Assembly: GCA_963925035.1 (NCBI GenBank)
Contig: CAWUSK010000039.1
Span: 1 to 64,000 of the forward strand
Origin: UBA4466 sp963925035
GTDB taxonomy: Bacteria; Bacteroidota; Bacteroidia; Flavobacteriales_D; Crocinitomicaceae
Direction: 5' to 3'
DNA: 64,000 nucleotides
Part shown: positions 26,859-35,350 of the stretch, piece by piece
How positions within the stretch are numbered: position 1 is the stretch's first letter
Layout of the letters: each line of letters begins with the position of its first letter
Translations under genes and position numbers: made by a program
The notes under the pieces: generated by a model
Database searches by the model: none
The model's input: the letters and a program-made list of their open reading frames with translations, nothing else
Told to the model about the DNA's origin: nothing

Positions 26859-28487
26859 ATGTCGAATGCTTTATTTCAAGTTCCTGTGGCAACTAACGAA
26901 CCCGTTAGGCCTTATGCGCCAGGTACTTCTGAACACAAAAACCTAATTTCAAAATACAAAGAAATGTATGATCAAGCTCCAATTGATGTGCCTATGCACA
27001 TTGGAGGGAAGGAAGTTCGTACATCGAATAAAAGATCAATGTCACCACCGCACGACCACAAAAAAGTGTTGGGACATTTTAATTATGGAGATGCTTCTCA
27101 CGTAAATCAGGCGATTGACGCAGCTATGACGGCACGTGAAGAGTGGGCTAATTTACCTTGGGAGCAAAGAGCAGCTGTATTTTTAAAAGCAGCAGACTTG
27201 TTAGCGGGACCTTTTAGAGATAAAGTGAATGCATCCACTATGTTGGCACAATCTAAAAATGTAATGCAAGCAGAAATCGATGCTGCATGCGAATTAATTG
27301 ACTTTTTTAAATTTAACGTTCAGTACGTTACTGAGATTTATAAGCAGCAACCTGAATCATTACCAGGAATGTGGAATAGATTAGAATACCGTCCTTTAGA
27401 AGGATTCATCTTCGCTATTTCTCCTTTTAACTTTACTTCAATTTGCGCAAATTTATGCGCAGCTCCTGCAATGATGGGAAATGTTGTTGTATGGAAACCT
27501 GCTGAATCTCAAATGTATTCTGCTCAAGTTTTAATGGAATTATTCAAAGCAGCTGGAGTTCCAGACGGAGTAATCAATTTGATTTCGGTTGACGGACCAA
27601 CTGCTGGTGATGTTATTTTTAAACACAGAGATTTCGCAGGATTGCACTTTACAGGTTCAACAGGTGTTTTTAGACATCTTTGGAAAGAGATAGGGAACAA
27701 TATTGGCAACTACAGAAGTTACCCAAGAATAGTTGGAGAAACTGGTGGAAAAGATTTTATCATGGTTCACAAATCAGCAAATCCAGCTGAAGTAGCGACT
27801 GCTTGCACGCGTGGGTCGTTTGAATACCAAGGTCAAAAATGTTCTGCTGCGTCTCGCGCTTACATTCCTTCTAACCTTTGGGCAGATGTGAAATCAATCA
27901 TTATTGAACAAGTGAGTTCATTTAAAATGGGTTCACCTGAGGATACTTCAAACTTTGTTAACGCAGTAATTTCAGAAGTTTCTTTTGATAAAATTGCTGG
28001 ATACATTGATTACGTAAAAGGACAATCAGATGCTGAAATAATCGTTGGTGGAAATTACGATAAATCAGTTGGATACTTTGTTGAACCAACAGTTGTCGTA
28101 ACGACAAATCCAAAATTCAAAACATTGTGTGAAGAAATTTTTGGACCAGTTTTAACGATTTACGTATACGATGAGAATGATTTCGAAGCGACACTTGAAT
28201 TGGTTGACGGTACTTCTGATTATGCATTGACAGGTTCAATCATTTCAAACGATCGTTATGCGATTAATTTGGCAATGAAAAAATTAGAAAATGCAGCTGG
28301 AAACTTCTACATCAATGACAAACCAACTGGAGCTGTTGTTGGACAACAACCATTTGGTGGAGCTAGAGGTTCTGGTACTAATGATAAGGCAGGTGCACCA
28401 ATGAACTTATTGCGTTGGGTTTCTGCTCGAACGATTAAAGAAACATTCGTTCCAGCATCTGATTACAGGTACCCGTTTTTAGGATAA
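26859..28487 (+). CDS. pruA: L-glutamate gamma-semialdehyde dehydrogenase (1-pyrroline-5-carboxylate dehydrogenase)
   Basis: 542 residues, typical for the P5C dehydrogenase branch of the aldehyde dehydrogenase superfamily. Catalytic Cys328 lies in EYQGQKCSAASR and the general-base Glu294 in IVGETGGKDF; NAD-binding is shown by AISPFNFTSI and FTGSTGVF. The C-terminal block QPFGGARGSGTNDKAGAP is specific for this subfamily. It converts glutamate semialdehyde (from proline or ornithine) to glutamate in the cytosol. Proline dehydrogenase is not adjacent. A strong consensus promoter precedes it and a hairpin with a T-run follows at 28501. Confidence 0.96.
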   Translation: MSNALFQVPVATNEPVRPYAPGTSEHKNLISKYKEMYDQAPIDVPMHIGGKEVRTSNKRSMSPPHDHKKVLGHFNYGDASHVNQAIDAAMTAREEWANLPWEQRAAVFLKAADLLAGPFRDKVNASTMLAQSKNVMQAEIDAACELIDFFKFNVQYVTEIYKQQPESLPGMWNRLEYRPLEGFIFAISPFNFTSICANLCAAPAMMGNVVVWKPAESQMYSAQVLMELFKAAGVPDGVINLISVDGPTAGDVIFKHRDFAGLHFTGSTGVFRHLWKEIGNNIGNYRSYPRIVGETGGKDFIMVHKSANPAEVATACTRGSFEYQGQKCSAASRAYIPSNLWADVKSIIIEQVSSFKMGSPEDTSNFVNAVISEVSFDKIAGYIDYVKGQSDAEIIVGGNYDKSVGYFVEPTVVVTTNPKFKTLCEEIFGPVLTIYVYDENDFEATLELVDGTSDYALTGSIISNDRYAINLAMKKLENAAGNFYINDKPTGAVVGQQPFGGARGSGTNDKAGAPMNLLRWVSARTIKETFVPASDYRYPFLG

Positions 28488-28500
28488 GCATATACTTTTG

Positions 28501-28539
28501 AAAGCGCCTTCATTCTTGAAGGTGTTTTCTTCTTTTTTT
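28501..28539 (+). terminator. Rho-independent terminator of pruA
   Basis: AAAGCGCCTTCA (28501-28512) and TGAAGGTGTTTT (28517-28528) pair through 12 positions (two G-T wobbles) around a TTCT loop and are followed by a T-rich tract to 28539. It lies 13 bases after the pruA stop and just before the FKBP start. Confidence 0.8.
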
Positions 28540-28548
28540 AATGAACTG

Positions 28549-28995
28549 ATGAAAATAATTGTACCCATTTTAATGCTATCACTTGTATTGTTTTCTTGTA
28601 AAAAGAAAGAAATTCAAGCGGATAAAGACGAGAATGCAATCGTAGACTATATTGCAGAACATGGATTAAATGCTATCCCAACTGGCACCGGACTATATTA
28701 TGTGATAGATGCACAAGGAACTGGTGTAAGTTGTAATTCCAATTCCACAGTAAAAGTTGCCTACACTGGTTACTATCTGAACGGTCAAATTTTCGACGAA
28801 AGTTCGGCTTCTGGAGCCACGTTCAATTTACAAGGTGTTATTAAAGGTTGGACGGAAGGAATTCCTTATTTCAAAAAAGGTGGTACTGGTAAATTATTGA
28901 TTCCTTCGGCTTTGGGCTATGGGTCGAATGAACACAATGGAATCCCGGGGAATTCAGTGTTGATTTTTGATATCCATTTGACTGATGTTTTATAG
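28549..28995 (+). CDS. FKBP-type peptidyl-prolyl isomerase lipoprotein
   Basis: 148 residues from the ATG at 28549, giving a lipoprotein signal MKIIVPILMLSLVLFSC (lipid Cys17). An in-frame TTG at 28498 is rejected because it would put the pruA terminator inside the coding region. The FKBP domain covers roughly 55-148, with VKVAYTGYYLNGQIFDESS, the VIKGWTEGIPYFKKGG block and the C-terminal IPSALGYGS ... VLIFDIHLTDV; most binding-pocket residues (Tyr, Phe/Asp pair, Trp, Tyr) are present. It should catalyse proline cis-trans isomerisation in folding proteins on the periplasmic side of the membrane. Convergent with the next gene. Confidence 0.9.
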   Translation: MKIIVPILMLSLVLFSCKKKEIQADKDENAIVDYIAEHGLNAIPTGTGLYYVIDAQGTGVSCNSNSTVKVAYTGYYLNGQIFDESSASGATFNLQGVIKGWTEGIPYFKKGGTGKLLIPSALGYGSNEHNGIPGNSVLIFDIHLTDVL

Positions 28996-29031
28996 ACTAC
29001 AAGAAAAAAGACTTGATCAATTGAGACATTA

Positions 29032-29580
29032 TTAATCTTTGATCCTAAACGACTTCACCAAGAACGCAGCATCTTTTTGAAATTTTTCTTTTCGGTCGAT
29101 TGTCGTCCAGGCAATTGCTGTAATGAATTTACACTTCAATTCAACGACAGAAATCCAGTAAACTAATTTACTCGACCAACCATAAGTGTCTGCTTCAAAT
29201 ACAGTTTCGTAACCATTGATTTTTTTCAATTCAAAAGCAGTTAGCTTGTTTGAAGAAGGTTCTATCATTTTTTGTTGAAGCTCCTCTAATTTATCAATTG
29301 AGAATGCTTTTAAGTCCATTCCTTCTTCTTTATTATCCTCCTGAAGTGCGACATATTGTACATTTATCAAATCCGAAAACTGAAACTTCGATTCGTATTT
29401 CAAGTTTTCTGTGATAAGCATTTCTGATGGATACGAAAAAGTGGTAGAATTATCTGCTTGAATTGTATTGAAGTAATCTGGAATTTTGTCGAGCTCCACT
29501 AGCTTCTCATGCTCAGTAGTTGAACAACTTGAAATTGCGAAAAGAAAAATTAAGGGAAAAGTGAAATTAATATACTTCAA
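29032..29580 (-). CDS. Uncharacterised lipoprotein
   Basis: 182 residues. A lipoprotein signal is clear: MKYINFTFPLIFLFAISSC with the lipid Cys at 19. The body is an alpha/beta domain with no recognised motif; the C-terminus (FQKDAAFLVKSFRI) resembles small periplasmic proteins of the kind that assess lipoprotein or membrane stress, but this is only a resemblance. It starts 15 bases after the paaD stop, so it may be the last gene of the paa operon or a separate unit; nothing in its sequence suggests a catabolic role. Confidence 0.72.
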   Translation of the reverse strand: MKYINFTFPLIFLFAISSCSTTEHEKLVELDKIPDYFNTIQADNSTTFSYPSEMLITENLKYESKFQFSDLINVQYVALQEDNKEEGMDLKAFSIDKLEELQQKMIEPSSNKLTAFELKKINGYETVFEADTYGWSSKLVYWISVVELKCKFITAIAWTTIDRKEKFQKDAAFLVKSFRIKD

Positions 29581-29595
29581 AACAGACTTCTAACT

Positions 29596-30081
29596 TTATT
29601 TCAAACACTTAAAGTAATCGAATGGTTCAAGGCAATCGTTGCACTGGTAATGCGCTTTACAAGCAGTACTTCCAAATTGACTTACCAATCGTGTGTTTTT
29701 AGATGTGCATTGTGGACAAGGAACAACAGCAGGATCCGCAAATAAAGTGCTTTTGTCCGGTTCGTTTTCTGGCGGTGCAATTCCGTATTCACGCAATTTA
29801 ATTCTCCCCTTCTCTGTCAACCAATCTGTTGTCCAAGCAGGAGAAAGAACTAATTCAACTGTTACGTTTTCAACTCCTTTTTCAGCCAATTTATCAATGA
29901 TATCCTCTTCCATGCGTTTCATTGCAGGACAGCCACTATAGGTTGGAGTAAGTTTAATGTGACAAGAATTCTCACTGACTTTTACAGCACGTACAACACC
30001 TAAATCGACAACAGTTAGAACAGGAACTTCTGGATCAAAGACTTCCTCCAGGTATCTCCATATTTCAAGTTCTGTTACCAT
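29596..30081 (-). CDS. paaD: 1,2-phenylacetyl-CoA epoxidase, subunit D
   Basis: 161 residues with the MIP18-type N-terminal half (VFDPEVPVLTVVDLGVVRAV, PTYSGCPAMKRMEEDI, SPAWTTDWLTEKGR) and a four-Cys C-terminal zinc-binding tail (CPQCTSKNT ... CNDC). PaaD helps mature or load the epoxidase; MIP18 relatives act in Fe-S or metal insertion. It overlaps the paaC stop region by seven bases, consistent with coupled translation, and is the last recognisable member of the paaABCD block. Confidence 0.95.
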   Translation of the reverse strand: MVTELEIWRYLEEVFDPEVPVLTVVDLGVVRAVKVSENSCHIKLTPTYSGCPAMKRMEEDIIDKLAEKGVENVTVELVLSPAWTTDWLTEKGRIKLREYGIAPPENEPDKSTLFADPAVVPCPQCTSKNTRLVSQFGSTACKAHYQCNDCLEPFDYFKCLK

Positions 30082-30824
30082 TCCATATTTGGATAAGCGC
30101 GTTGCATGTATTGTAATTCAGCTAAAATATATCCTAAATGTTCAGAGTGTTTTCCAATTCTTCCACCTTCAAATTTCCAAGGACTTTCAGGGATTTCCAA
30201 TGTTGCCATGGCAAAAACTTCATCGACTGTTTTTTTCCATTGAGCTTCTAATCCACTCATATCGGGCAAAACACCGCTTACAGTTAATTCAGCATCTACA
30301 GTATCTTTATAGAACAATTCACCCGTGTATCGCCACATTGTATCCAATGATTCTTGAATTCGGCTGTGCGATTCTTCAGTTCCATCTCCCAAACGAATTA
30401 TCCATTCAGAAGAATGACGTAAATGGTATTTTGTTTCTTTCAATGATTTCTCAGCAATTCCCGCCAAACGAGGATTATTCGATTTCATCAAAATTTCAAA
30501 CAACGGTTTACGATACGCATCAAATAAGAATTGACGCATCATTGTAAATCCAAAATCAGTATTTGGTTGTTCTACTAAAAGAAGGTTTCTGTAATCTTTA
30601 TCGAAACGTAAGAAAGCCAACTCATCGTTGGATCTTCCTTTCCCTTCAACTTCACCAGCTAATTCTAATATAGTTGTCGTTTGTCCAACGAAATCAAGTG
30701 CAATATTCGTCATGGCAATGTCTTCTTCCAAAATTGGACCGTGCCCGCACCATTCTGAAAGACGATGTCCTAGAATTAAACTATCATCACCAATACGCAA
30801 TAAATATTCAAAAAGTGAATTCAT
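30075..30824 (-). CDS. paaC: 1,2-phenylacetyl-CoA epoxidase, structural subunit C
   Basis: 249 residues, all-helical ferritin-like fold related to PaaA but without a complete diiron site. Conserved blocks: LILGHRLSEWCGHGPILEED, IALDFVGQTTTILELAGE and KETKYHLRHSSEWIIRLGDG. It pairs with PaaA to form the (AC)2 core of the multicomponent monooxygenase that turns phenylacetyl-CoA into its 1,2-epoxide. Ten bases separate its start from paaB. Confidence 0.96.
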   Translation of the reverse strand: MNSLFEYLLRIGDDSLILGHRLSEWCGHGPILEEDIAMTNIALDFVGQTTTILELAGEVEGKGRSNDELAFLRFDKDYRNLLLVEQPNTDFGFTMMRQFLFDAYRKPLFEILMKSNNPRLAGIAEKSLKETKYHLRHSSEWIIRLGDGTEESHSRIQESLDTMWRYTGELFYKDTVDAELTVSGVLPDMSGLEAQWKKTVDEVFAMATLEIPESPWKFEGGRIGKHSEHLGYILAELQYMQRAYPNMEW

Positions 30825-30834
30825 TATACCTTAA

Positions 30835-31125
30835 TTACATGTGAGAAATTGAATCCGGCACTTCGTAAAAAGTTGGATGACGATATACTTTAGAATCTGA
30901 AGGCTCGTATAATTCTTCTGCATCAGCAGGATCAGAAGCAAAGACATTGTTTGATTCAACCACCCAAATACTAATTCCTTCCGAACGACGCGTATAAACG
31001 TCTCTTGCATTTTCCACAGCCATTTCAGCATCTACGGCACGCAAACTACCAACATGTTTGTGGTTCAAACCTTGTTTACTTCTAATAAAAACCTCCCACA
31101 GAGGCCAGTTATCGTTATTTGACAT
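30835..31125 (-). CDS. paaB: 1,2-phenylacetyl-CoA epoxidase, subunit B
   Basis: 96 residues from the ATG at 31125 (MSNNDNWPLWEVFIRSKQGL); the open frame extends upstream to 31182 but the extra 19 residues have no counterpart. Family marks are LWEVFIRSKQGLNHKHVGSL and the central DAEMAVENARDVYTRR. PaaB is a small subunit that bridges PaaAC units and is needed for activity. A 139-base gap separates it from paaA, longer than elsewhere in the block; it is AT-rich and I see no gene or clear promoter in it. Confidence 0.95.
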   Translation of the reverse strand: MSNNDNWPLWEVFIRSKQGLNHKHVGSLRAVDAEMAVENARDVYTRRSEGISIWVVESNNVFASDPADAEELYEPSDSKVYRHPTFYEVPDSISHM

Positions 31126-31264
31126 ATCTATTTTAGACTTTAAGACTAGAAGATTAACTTCGTTGCTACTTGCAGCGATCAAGAATTTAATGCTTAATCT
31201 TTCAGTAAATTTTTAATCAATTTAAAATTCGCAATTAGAAATTACCTAATTCGAAATTCTATTA

Positions 31265-32215
31265 TTAACTCGCTTGTTTTCTCATTTTTTTCTTCTCTGC
31301 ATACGCTAGAGCAGCTTGTCTCACCCACAGCCCTTCTTCTTTTGCCTTTCTACGCGCATCTACTCGTTCCTTATTGCAAGGTCCATTTCCTTTCACAACT
31401 TGCCAAAACTCATCCCAATCAATAGGTCCGTGCTCGTAATGCCCTGTTTCTTGGTTGAATTTCAACAATGGATCAGGTAATGTTAAACCAATCAATTCTG
31501 CTTGTGGAACAGTTACATCAATAAATTGTTGACGAAGTTCATCATTTGTGTGGCGTTTAATTTTCCACTTCATTGATTGCGCAGTATGTTTTGATTCAGC
31601 ATCATTTGGTCCGAACATCATAATTGCTGGCCACCAAAAACGATTTAACGCATCTTGAGCCATGTCTTTTTGTTCAGGAGTTCCTGCAGCCAATTTCATC
31701 ATGATTTCAAATCCTTGACGTTGGTGAAACGACTCTTCCTTACAAACTCTAACCATTGCGCGCGCATACGGTCCGTAAGAACATCTGCACAATGGGACTT
31801 GATTCATAATTGCTGCGCCATCAACTAACCAGCCAACAGCTCCCATATCTGCCCAAGTAAGTGTTGGATAATTAAAAATCGAAGAATACTTTGCAACGCC
31901 TGAATTCAAATCGTCAATTGTATCTTCCCTATCCGCTCCCAAAGTTTCTGTTGCGCTGTATAAGTATAAACCGTGACCTGCCTCGTCCTGAACTTTCGCA
32001 AGCAATACTGCTTTTCGTCTTAAATTAGGCGCACGAGTAATCCAATTTCCTTCCGGCAACATCCCAACAATCTCAGAATGAGCATGCTGAGAAATCTGAC
32101 GAATCAAAGTGTTTCGGTATGCGTCTGGCATCCAGTCTTTTGGCTCGATCTTAATATCGTTGTCAATTTTTTCTTGAAATTTCTGTTCAAGAATTGCTAT
32201 ATCTTGTTCTTTCAT
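31265..32215 (-). CDS. paaA: 1,2-phenylacetyl-CoA epoxidase, catalytic subunit A
   Basis: 316 residues. Diiron ligands are visible: Glu48 in HSEIVG, Glu78/His81 in DEAGH and Glu161/His164 in EESFH, giving two ExxH-type motifs of a ferritin-like carboxylate-bridged diiron centre. PaaA carries the oxygen-activating site that epoxidises phenylacetyl-CoA. The C-terminus (LWVRQAALAYAEKKKMRKQAS) is as in other PaaA. It heads the minus-strand paa block, facing paaE across about 140 bases; two overlapping CAAAnnTA matches at 32236-32251 could be its -7 box. Confidence 0.96.
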   Translation of the reverse strand: MKEQDIAILEQKFQEKIDNDIKIEPKDWMPDAYRNTLIRQISQHAHSEIVGMLPEGNWITRAPNLRRKAVLLAKVQDEAGHGLYLYSATETLGADREDTIDDLNSGVAKYSSIFNYPTLTWADMGAVGWLVDGAAIMNQVPLCRCSYGPYARAMVRVCKEESFHQRQGFEIMMKLAAGTPEQKDMAQDALNRFWWPAIMMFGPNDAESKHTAQSMKWKIKRHTNDELRQQFIDVTVPQAELIGLTLPDPLLKFNQETGHYEHGPIDWDEFWQVVKGNGPCNKERVDARRKAKEEGLWVRQAALAYAEKKKMRKQAS

Positions 32216-32235
32216 TTTGTTCTAAATATCTCCTA

Positions 32236-32251
32236 CAAATTTACAAAAATA
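32236..32251 (-). promoter_or_regulatory. Possible -7 boxes of the paaABCD block
   Basis: Minus-strand TAAATTTG (32236-32243) and TATTTTTG (32244-32251) both match TAnnTTTG, 20-36 bases before the paaA ATG. No clear -33 TTG at the right distance for either. No palindrome that would mark a PaaR/PaaX-type operator was recognised in the 140-base paaA/paaE spacer. Confidence 0.35.
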
Positions 32252-32328
32252 TAGACGATTTACAGCTAAATTTTTAAGGTTTGAACGAATAGAACCTAAT
32301 TTAAAACGATTTCAAGGAGAATAATGAG

Positions 32329-32336
32329 TATTTTTG
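32329..32336 (+). promoter_or_regulatory. Possible -7 box of paaE
   Basis: TATTTTTG matches TAnnTTTG and sits 19 bases before the paaE ATG. The -33 region is not convincing. Confidence 0.4.
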
Positions 32337-32355
32337 TCACCAAATTAAGCAGAAT

Positions 32356-33423
32356 ATGACACCGAAATTTCATACACTTACTGTTCTCGATATTACCAGA
32401 GAAGCGGAAGATGCTGTCTCCATTTCATTTCATATACCGTCCGATTTGACTGAAGATTACGCTTATGTTTCGGGACAATATTTAACCTTGCGAGCGACTA
32501 TCAACAATGAAGATATTAGACGTTCATACTCTCTTTGTTCTGCACCTTTTGAAAACCAGTGGCGCGTTGCTGTAAAGCAAGTTGAAAACGGTCAGTTTTC
32601 TACCTACGCGAGTAATGAGTTAAAAACGGGAATGAAACTGGAGGTTATGACGCCAACAGGGACTTTTAAGTTTATACCAGAACCAAATAGCAGTAAATCT
32701 CATGTTTTATTCGCGTCAGGAAGTGGAATTACACCAATACTTTCTATTGCTAAAACAGCGCTTCATGAAGAACCGAATTGCGATGTTACTTTGTTCTTCG
32801 GAAATAAAGGATTTGCTTCCGTTATTTTTAGAGAGGAAATCGAAGCATTAAAGAACCAGTACATGGGTCGTTTGCGTGTTGTGCACATCTTTTCGCGTGA
32901 AGGACTTGGAAATGCTATTCAAAAAGGTCGCATTGACGAGAAAAAAACGAATGAATTGTTCAAAGCGTTTTTAGCACATACAGAAATTGACAACGTATAC
33001 ATTTGCGGTCCAGAACAAATGATTTTGGGAGTAAAAGACGGCTTAATTGCAAATAACGTAGATGAACATAAAATTCATTTTGAGTTATTTACAACTCCAA
33101 CAGGAAATAAAGTAGTTGAGGCTCCGAAAGATGAACCTAAAATCGATTCAAACATTAAAATCATTTTGGATGGAGATGAGATTGATTTGCATTTACTTTC
33201 AACGGGAATAAATATATTAGACGCTGCACAAGAAGCTGGAGCCGATTTACCTTACGCTTGTAAAGGTGGCGTTTGTTGTACATGTAAAGCAAAAATTATA
33301 GAAGGATCTGTTCGAATGGATGTGAATTACGGACTAGAAGCAGACGAAGTAGAAGCAGGTTATATATTAACGTGCCAATCGCACCCTACTAGCGAAAAAT
33401 TAGTAGTTTCATTTGACGAATAA
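32356..33423 (+). CDS. paaE: 1,2-phenylacetyl-CoA epoxidase reductase, subunit E
   Basis: 355 residues. An FAD/NAD(P)H ferredoxin-reductase module comes first (FAD motif RRSYSLCS at 55-62; GSGITPI near 121; NAD-ribose CGPEQMI) followed by a C-terminal plant-type [2Fe-2S] domain with CKGGVCCTC at about 301-309 and the fourth Cys in LTCQSHP. PaaE draws electrons from NAD(P)H and hands them to the PaaA diiron site. It is divergent from paaABCD rather than the fifth gene of the operon as in E. coli. Five bases separate it from a second, similar reductase gene; which of the two actually serves PaaA cannot be settled from sequence. Confidence 0.92.
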   Translation: MTPKFHTLTVLDITREAEDAVSISFHIPSDLTEDYAYVSGQYLTLRATINNEDIRRSYSLCSAPFENQWRVAVKQVENGQFSTYASNELKTGMKLEVMTPTGTFKFIPEPNSSKSHVLFASGSGITPILSIAKTALHEEPNCDVTLFFGNKGFASVIFREEIEALKNQYMGRLRVVHIFSREGLGNAIQKGRIDEKKTNELFKAFLAHTEIDNVYICGPEQMILGVKDGLIANNVDEHKIHFELFTTPTGNKVVEAPKDEPKIDSNIKIILDGDEIDLHLLSTGINILDAAQEAGADLPYACKGGVCCTCKAKIIEGSVRMDVNYGLEADEVEAGYILTCQSHPTSEKLVVSFDE

Positions 33424-33428
33424 AAATT

Positions 33429-34508
33429 ATGGCACTTTTTAAAAAATTATTTTCAAAATCATCGAAAACAAAAACTCACAAAGGGTTTTTCGAAATTCCA
33501 GTCTTGAACATCGAGAAATTAACGAGCGATACAGTAAAGGTTACCTTGGATATTCCAGCTGAATTAAAAAATGAATTCAACTTTAAACCAGGACAATACC
33601 TAGATTTCAATGTTGAACTCAACGGAAAAGAGGTACGCCGTTCATATTCTATTTGCAGTGGTATAAACGAACCAATTTCTGTAGCAATAAAAGAAGTGGC
33701 AAAAGGAACTCTATCTAAATGGTTTAACAATGACTTAGCAGTTGGTGATGTAATTACTGTTTCACATCCGATGGGAACTTTTAGTATTCCTGAAAACGCT
33801 AAGAAAATTGTTGCAATTGCAGCTGGAAGTGGAATTACTCCAATTATGGCATTCGCTAAAGACATTGAAGCAAAAGGAAATTCGTTGGAATTGTTTTTTG
33901 GAAACAGAACAGAAGAAAATATCTTATTCCACTCCGAAATTGATGCATTCAAACATACAAAAGCTACTTACTTTTTAAGTGGTGAGGAAAAAGATGGTTT
34001 TGTTTCTGGTCGAATTGACACGACAACTTTTTCTATTCTAGTCAAGGAGCATCTACAATTGCTAAAAGCTGATGCTTTTTTACTGTGTGGACCAGAGAAA
34101 ATGATTGCTGAAGTTTCAGACGTTTTAAAAATGTTTGGTGTAAGCGAAAATAAAATCAACTACGAGTTATTTACAACGCCTGTTTTATTGAAAAGTAAAA
34201 CTGAAATGATTGAAAATAAATTAGAAGGTGAAGCAAAAGTCACTGTCATACTTGATGCTGAAAAAACGCATTATAATTTAGCGGCAGACGGACCAGCCGT
34301 TCTTGACAAAGTAAACAGCGATGGATTAGATGCACCATATTCATGTAAAGGCGGAGTTTGTGGTTCTTGTCGCGCTAAGGTATTGGAAGGTTCATGCACA
34401 ATGACAATGAATTATTCATTGACCGACAAAGAAGTGGAAGAAGGTTATATTCTGACATGTCAAGCGCATCCATCATCTCAAGAAGTAGTAATTTCATACG
34501 ATGCATAA
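33429..34508 (+). CDS. Second PaaE-like FAD/[2Fe-2S] oxidoreductase
   Basis: 359 residues, same domain order as the preceding gene: FAD motif RSYSICSG (71-78), GSGITPIMAF, CGPEKMIAE, then [2Fe-2S] motif CKGGVCGSC (about 305) and LTCQAHP. The N-terminus has an extra ~20 residues, hydrophobic then basic (MALFKKLFSKSSKTKTHKG), that the first copy lacks and that could be amphipathic. The two proteins are clearly paralogous but not near-identical, so the duplication is old or the second copy was acquired separately. It may feed PaaA redundantly or serve another diiron/Rieske oxygenase. It overlaps the SDR gene by eight bases. Confidence 0.88.
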   Translation: MALFKKLFSKSSKTKTHKGFFEIPVLNIEKLTSDTVKVTLDIPAELKNEFNFKPGQYLDFNVELNGKEVRRSYSICSGINEPISVAIKEVAKGTLSKWFNNDLAVGDVITVSHPMGTFSIPENAKKIVAIAAGSGITPIMAFAKDIEAKGNSLELFFGNRTEENILFHSEIDAFKHTKATYFLSGEEKDGFVSGRIDTTTFSILVKEHLQLLKADAFLLCGPEKMIAEVSDVLKMFGVSENKINYELFTTPVLLKSKTEMIENKLEGEAKVTVILDAEKTHYNLAADGPAVLDKVNSDGLDAPYSCKGGVCGSCRAKVLEGSCTMTMNYSLTDKEVEEGYILTCQAHPSSQEVVISYDA

Positions 34509-35187
34509 AACAATCGTTGTTGTCGGCACAAGTCGTGGTATTGGTAAATCTATCGTTGACCTATTAGCGAAAGAACCGTCAAATCGTATTCTCGCGTTAT
34601 CGCGGAATGCAGATGAGATGAATCGCCACTTTTCAATACACAAAAACGTTACTTGCTATGGTCTTGATTTAAGCGGAAGCGATGTTCGTTCAAAATGCAC
34701 GGAGATATTTTCGCAATTAGAATCCATCGACATTCTTATCAACAACGCTGGAAAATTGGTGAATAAGCCATTTCTTGAATTGACGCATGAAGATCTTACA
34801 ACAAGCTACAATGTGAATGTTACTGGAGTAATGGAAACAACGCAAGCAGTGCTTTCTAAAATGACAAAAGGCCACATCGTGAATATTAGTTCAATGGGGG
34901 GATTTCAAGGAAGCGTAAAGTTTGCAGGATTAAGTGCGTATTCAACGTCAAAAGCAGCTTTGTGCAGTTTTACTGAATTATTTGCTGAAGAATTTAAAGA
35001 TTCAGACATCGCTATGAATTGTTTATGTCTAGGTGCTGCTCAAACAGAAATGTTAGAAGAAGCTTTCCCCGGATATGAAGCACCTGTTTCTGCCGAAAAA
35101 ATGGCAGAATACATTGTTGATTTTGCACTGAGCGCGAATCAATGGATCAAAGGGAAAATAATTCCTGTTTCATTGAGCACGCCTTGA
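34501..35187 (+). CDS. Short-chain dehydrogenase/reductase
   Basis: 228 residues. Rossmann motif GTSRGIG (9-15), NNAG (81-84), catalytic Ser130/131, Tyr147 and Lys151 (YSTSK). The length is at the short end for classical SDRs, and the C-terminus ends soon after the substrate loop. It starts inside the end of the second PaaE-like gene, so it belongs to the same transcription unit, suggesting a role in handling a CoA-thioester or aldehyde made by the pathway, but substrate and cofactor (NADPH favoured by the Ser-Arg after the first Gly-Thr) are inference. Confidence 0.87.
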   Translation: MHKTIVVVGTSRGIGKSIVDLLAKEPSNRILALSRNADEMNRHFSIHKNVTCYGLDLSGSDVRSKCTEIFSQLESIDILINNAGKLVNKPFLELTHEDLTTSYNVNVTGVMETTQAVLSKMTKGHIVNISSMGGFQGSVKFAGLSAYSTSKAALCSFTELFAEEFKDSDIAMNCLCLGAAQTEMLEEAFPGYEAPVSAEKMAEYIVDFALSANQWIKGKIIPVSLSTP

Positions 35188-35246
35188 ATTCTTATTGAAA
35201 AAGGCAAAGCAAAGATCTAGGCAAGTGACTTTTTGTCATTGTAGAC

Positions 35247-35279
35247 TTGATTTCGGAAACACACTTTTCTTTATATTTG
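35247..35279 (+). promoter_or_regulatory. Putative promoter of the sigma-factor/PorP/PorE unit
   Basis: TTG (35247-35249), 22-base spacer, TATATTTG (35272-35279), an exact TAnnTTTG box. The leader to the TTG start at 35351 would be about 67 bases. This resembles the housekeeping promoter type, so the ECF gene itself may be expressed constitutively. Confidence 0.6.
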
Positions 35280-35350
35280 CGTCATTGTGGAAAAAAATAC
35301 TATCACAGTTACTTTTTTTAATTTCTGTATTTCCTTACTAAAAGCCCAAC

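Noticed and set aside
28498..28549. TTG start extending the FKBP gene upstream
   Set aside because: The extra segment lies on the pruA terminator hairpin and removes the lipoprotein signal; the ATG at 28549 gives a good signal peptide.
31126..31264. Separate promoter or terminator inside the paaA-paaB gap
   Set aside because: A weak AATTAG/CTAATT pair is present but the arms are only six bases and there is no T-run; no TAnnTTTG box was found on the minus strand.
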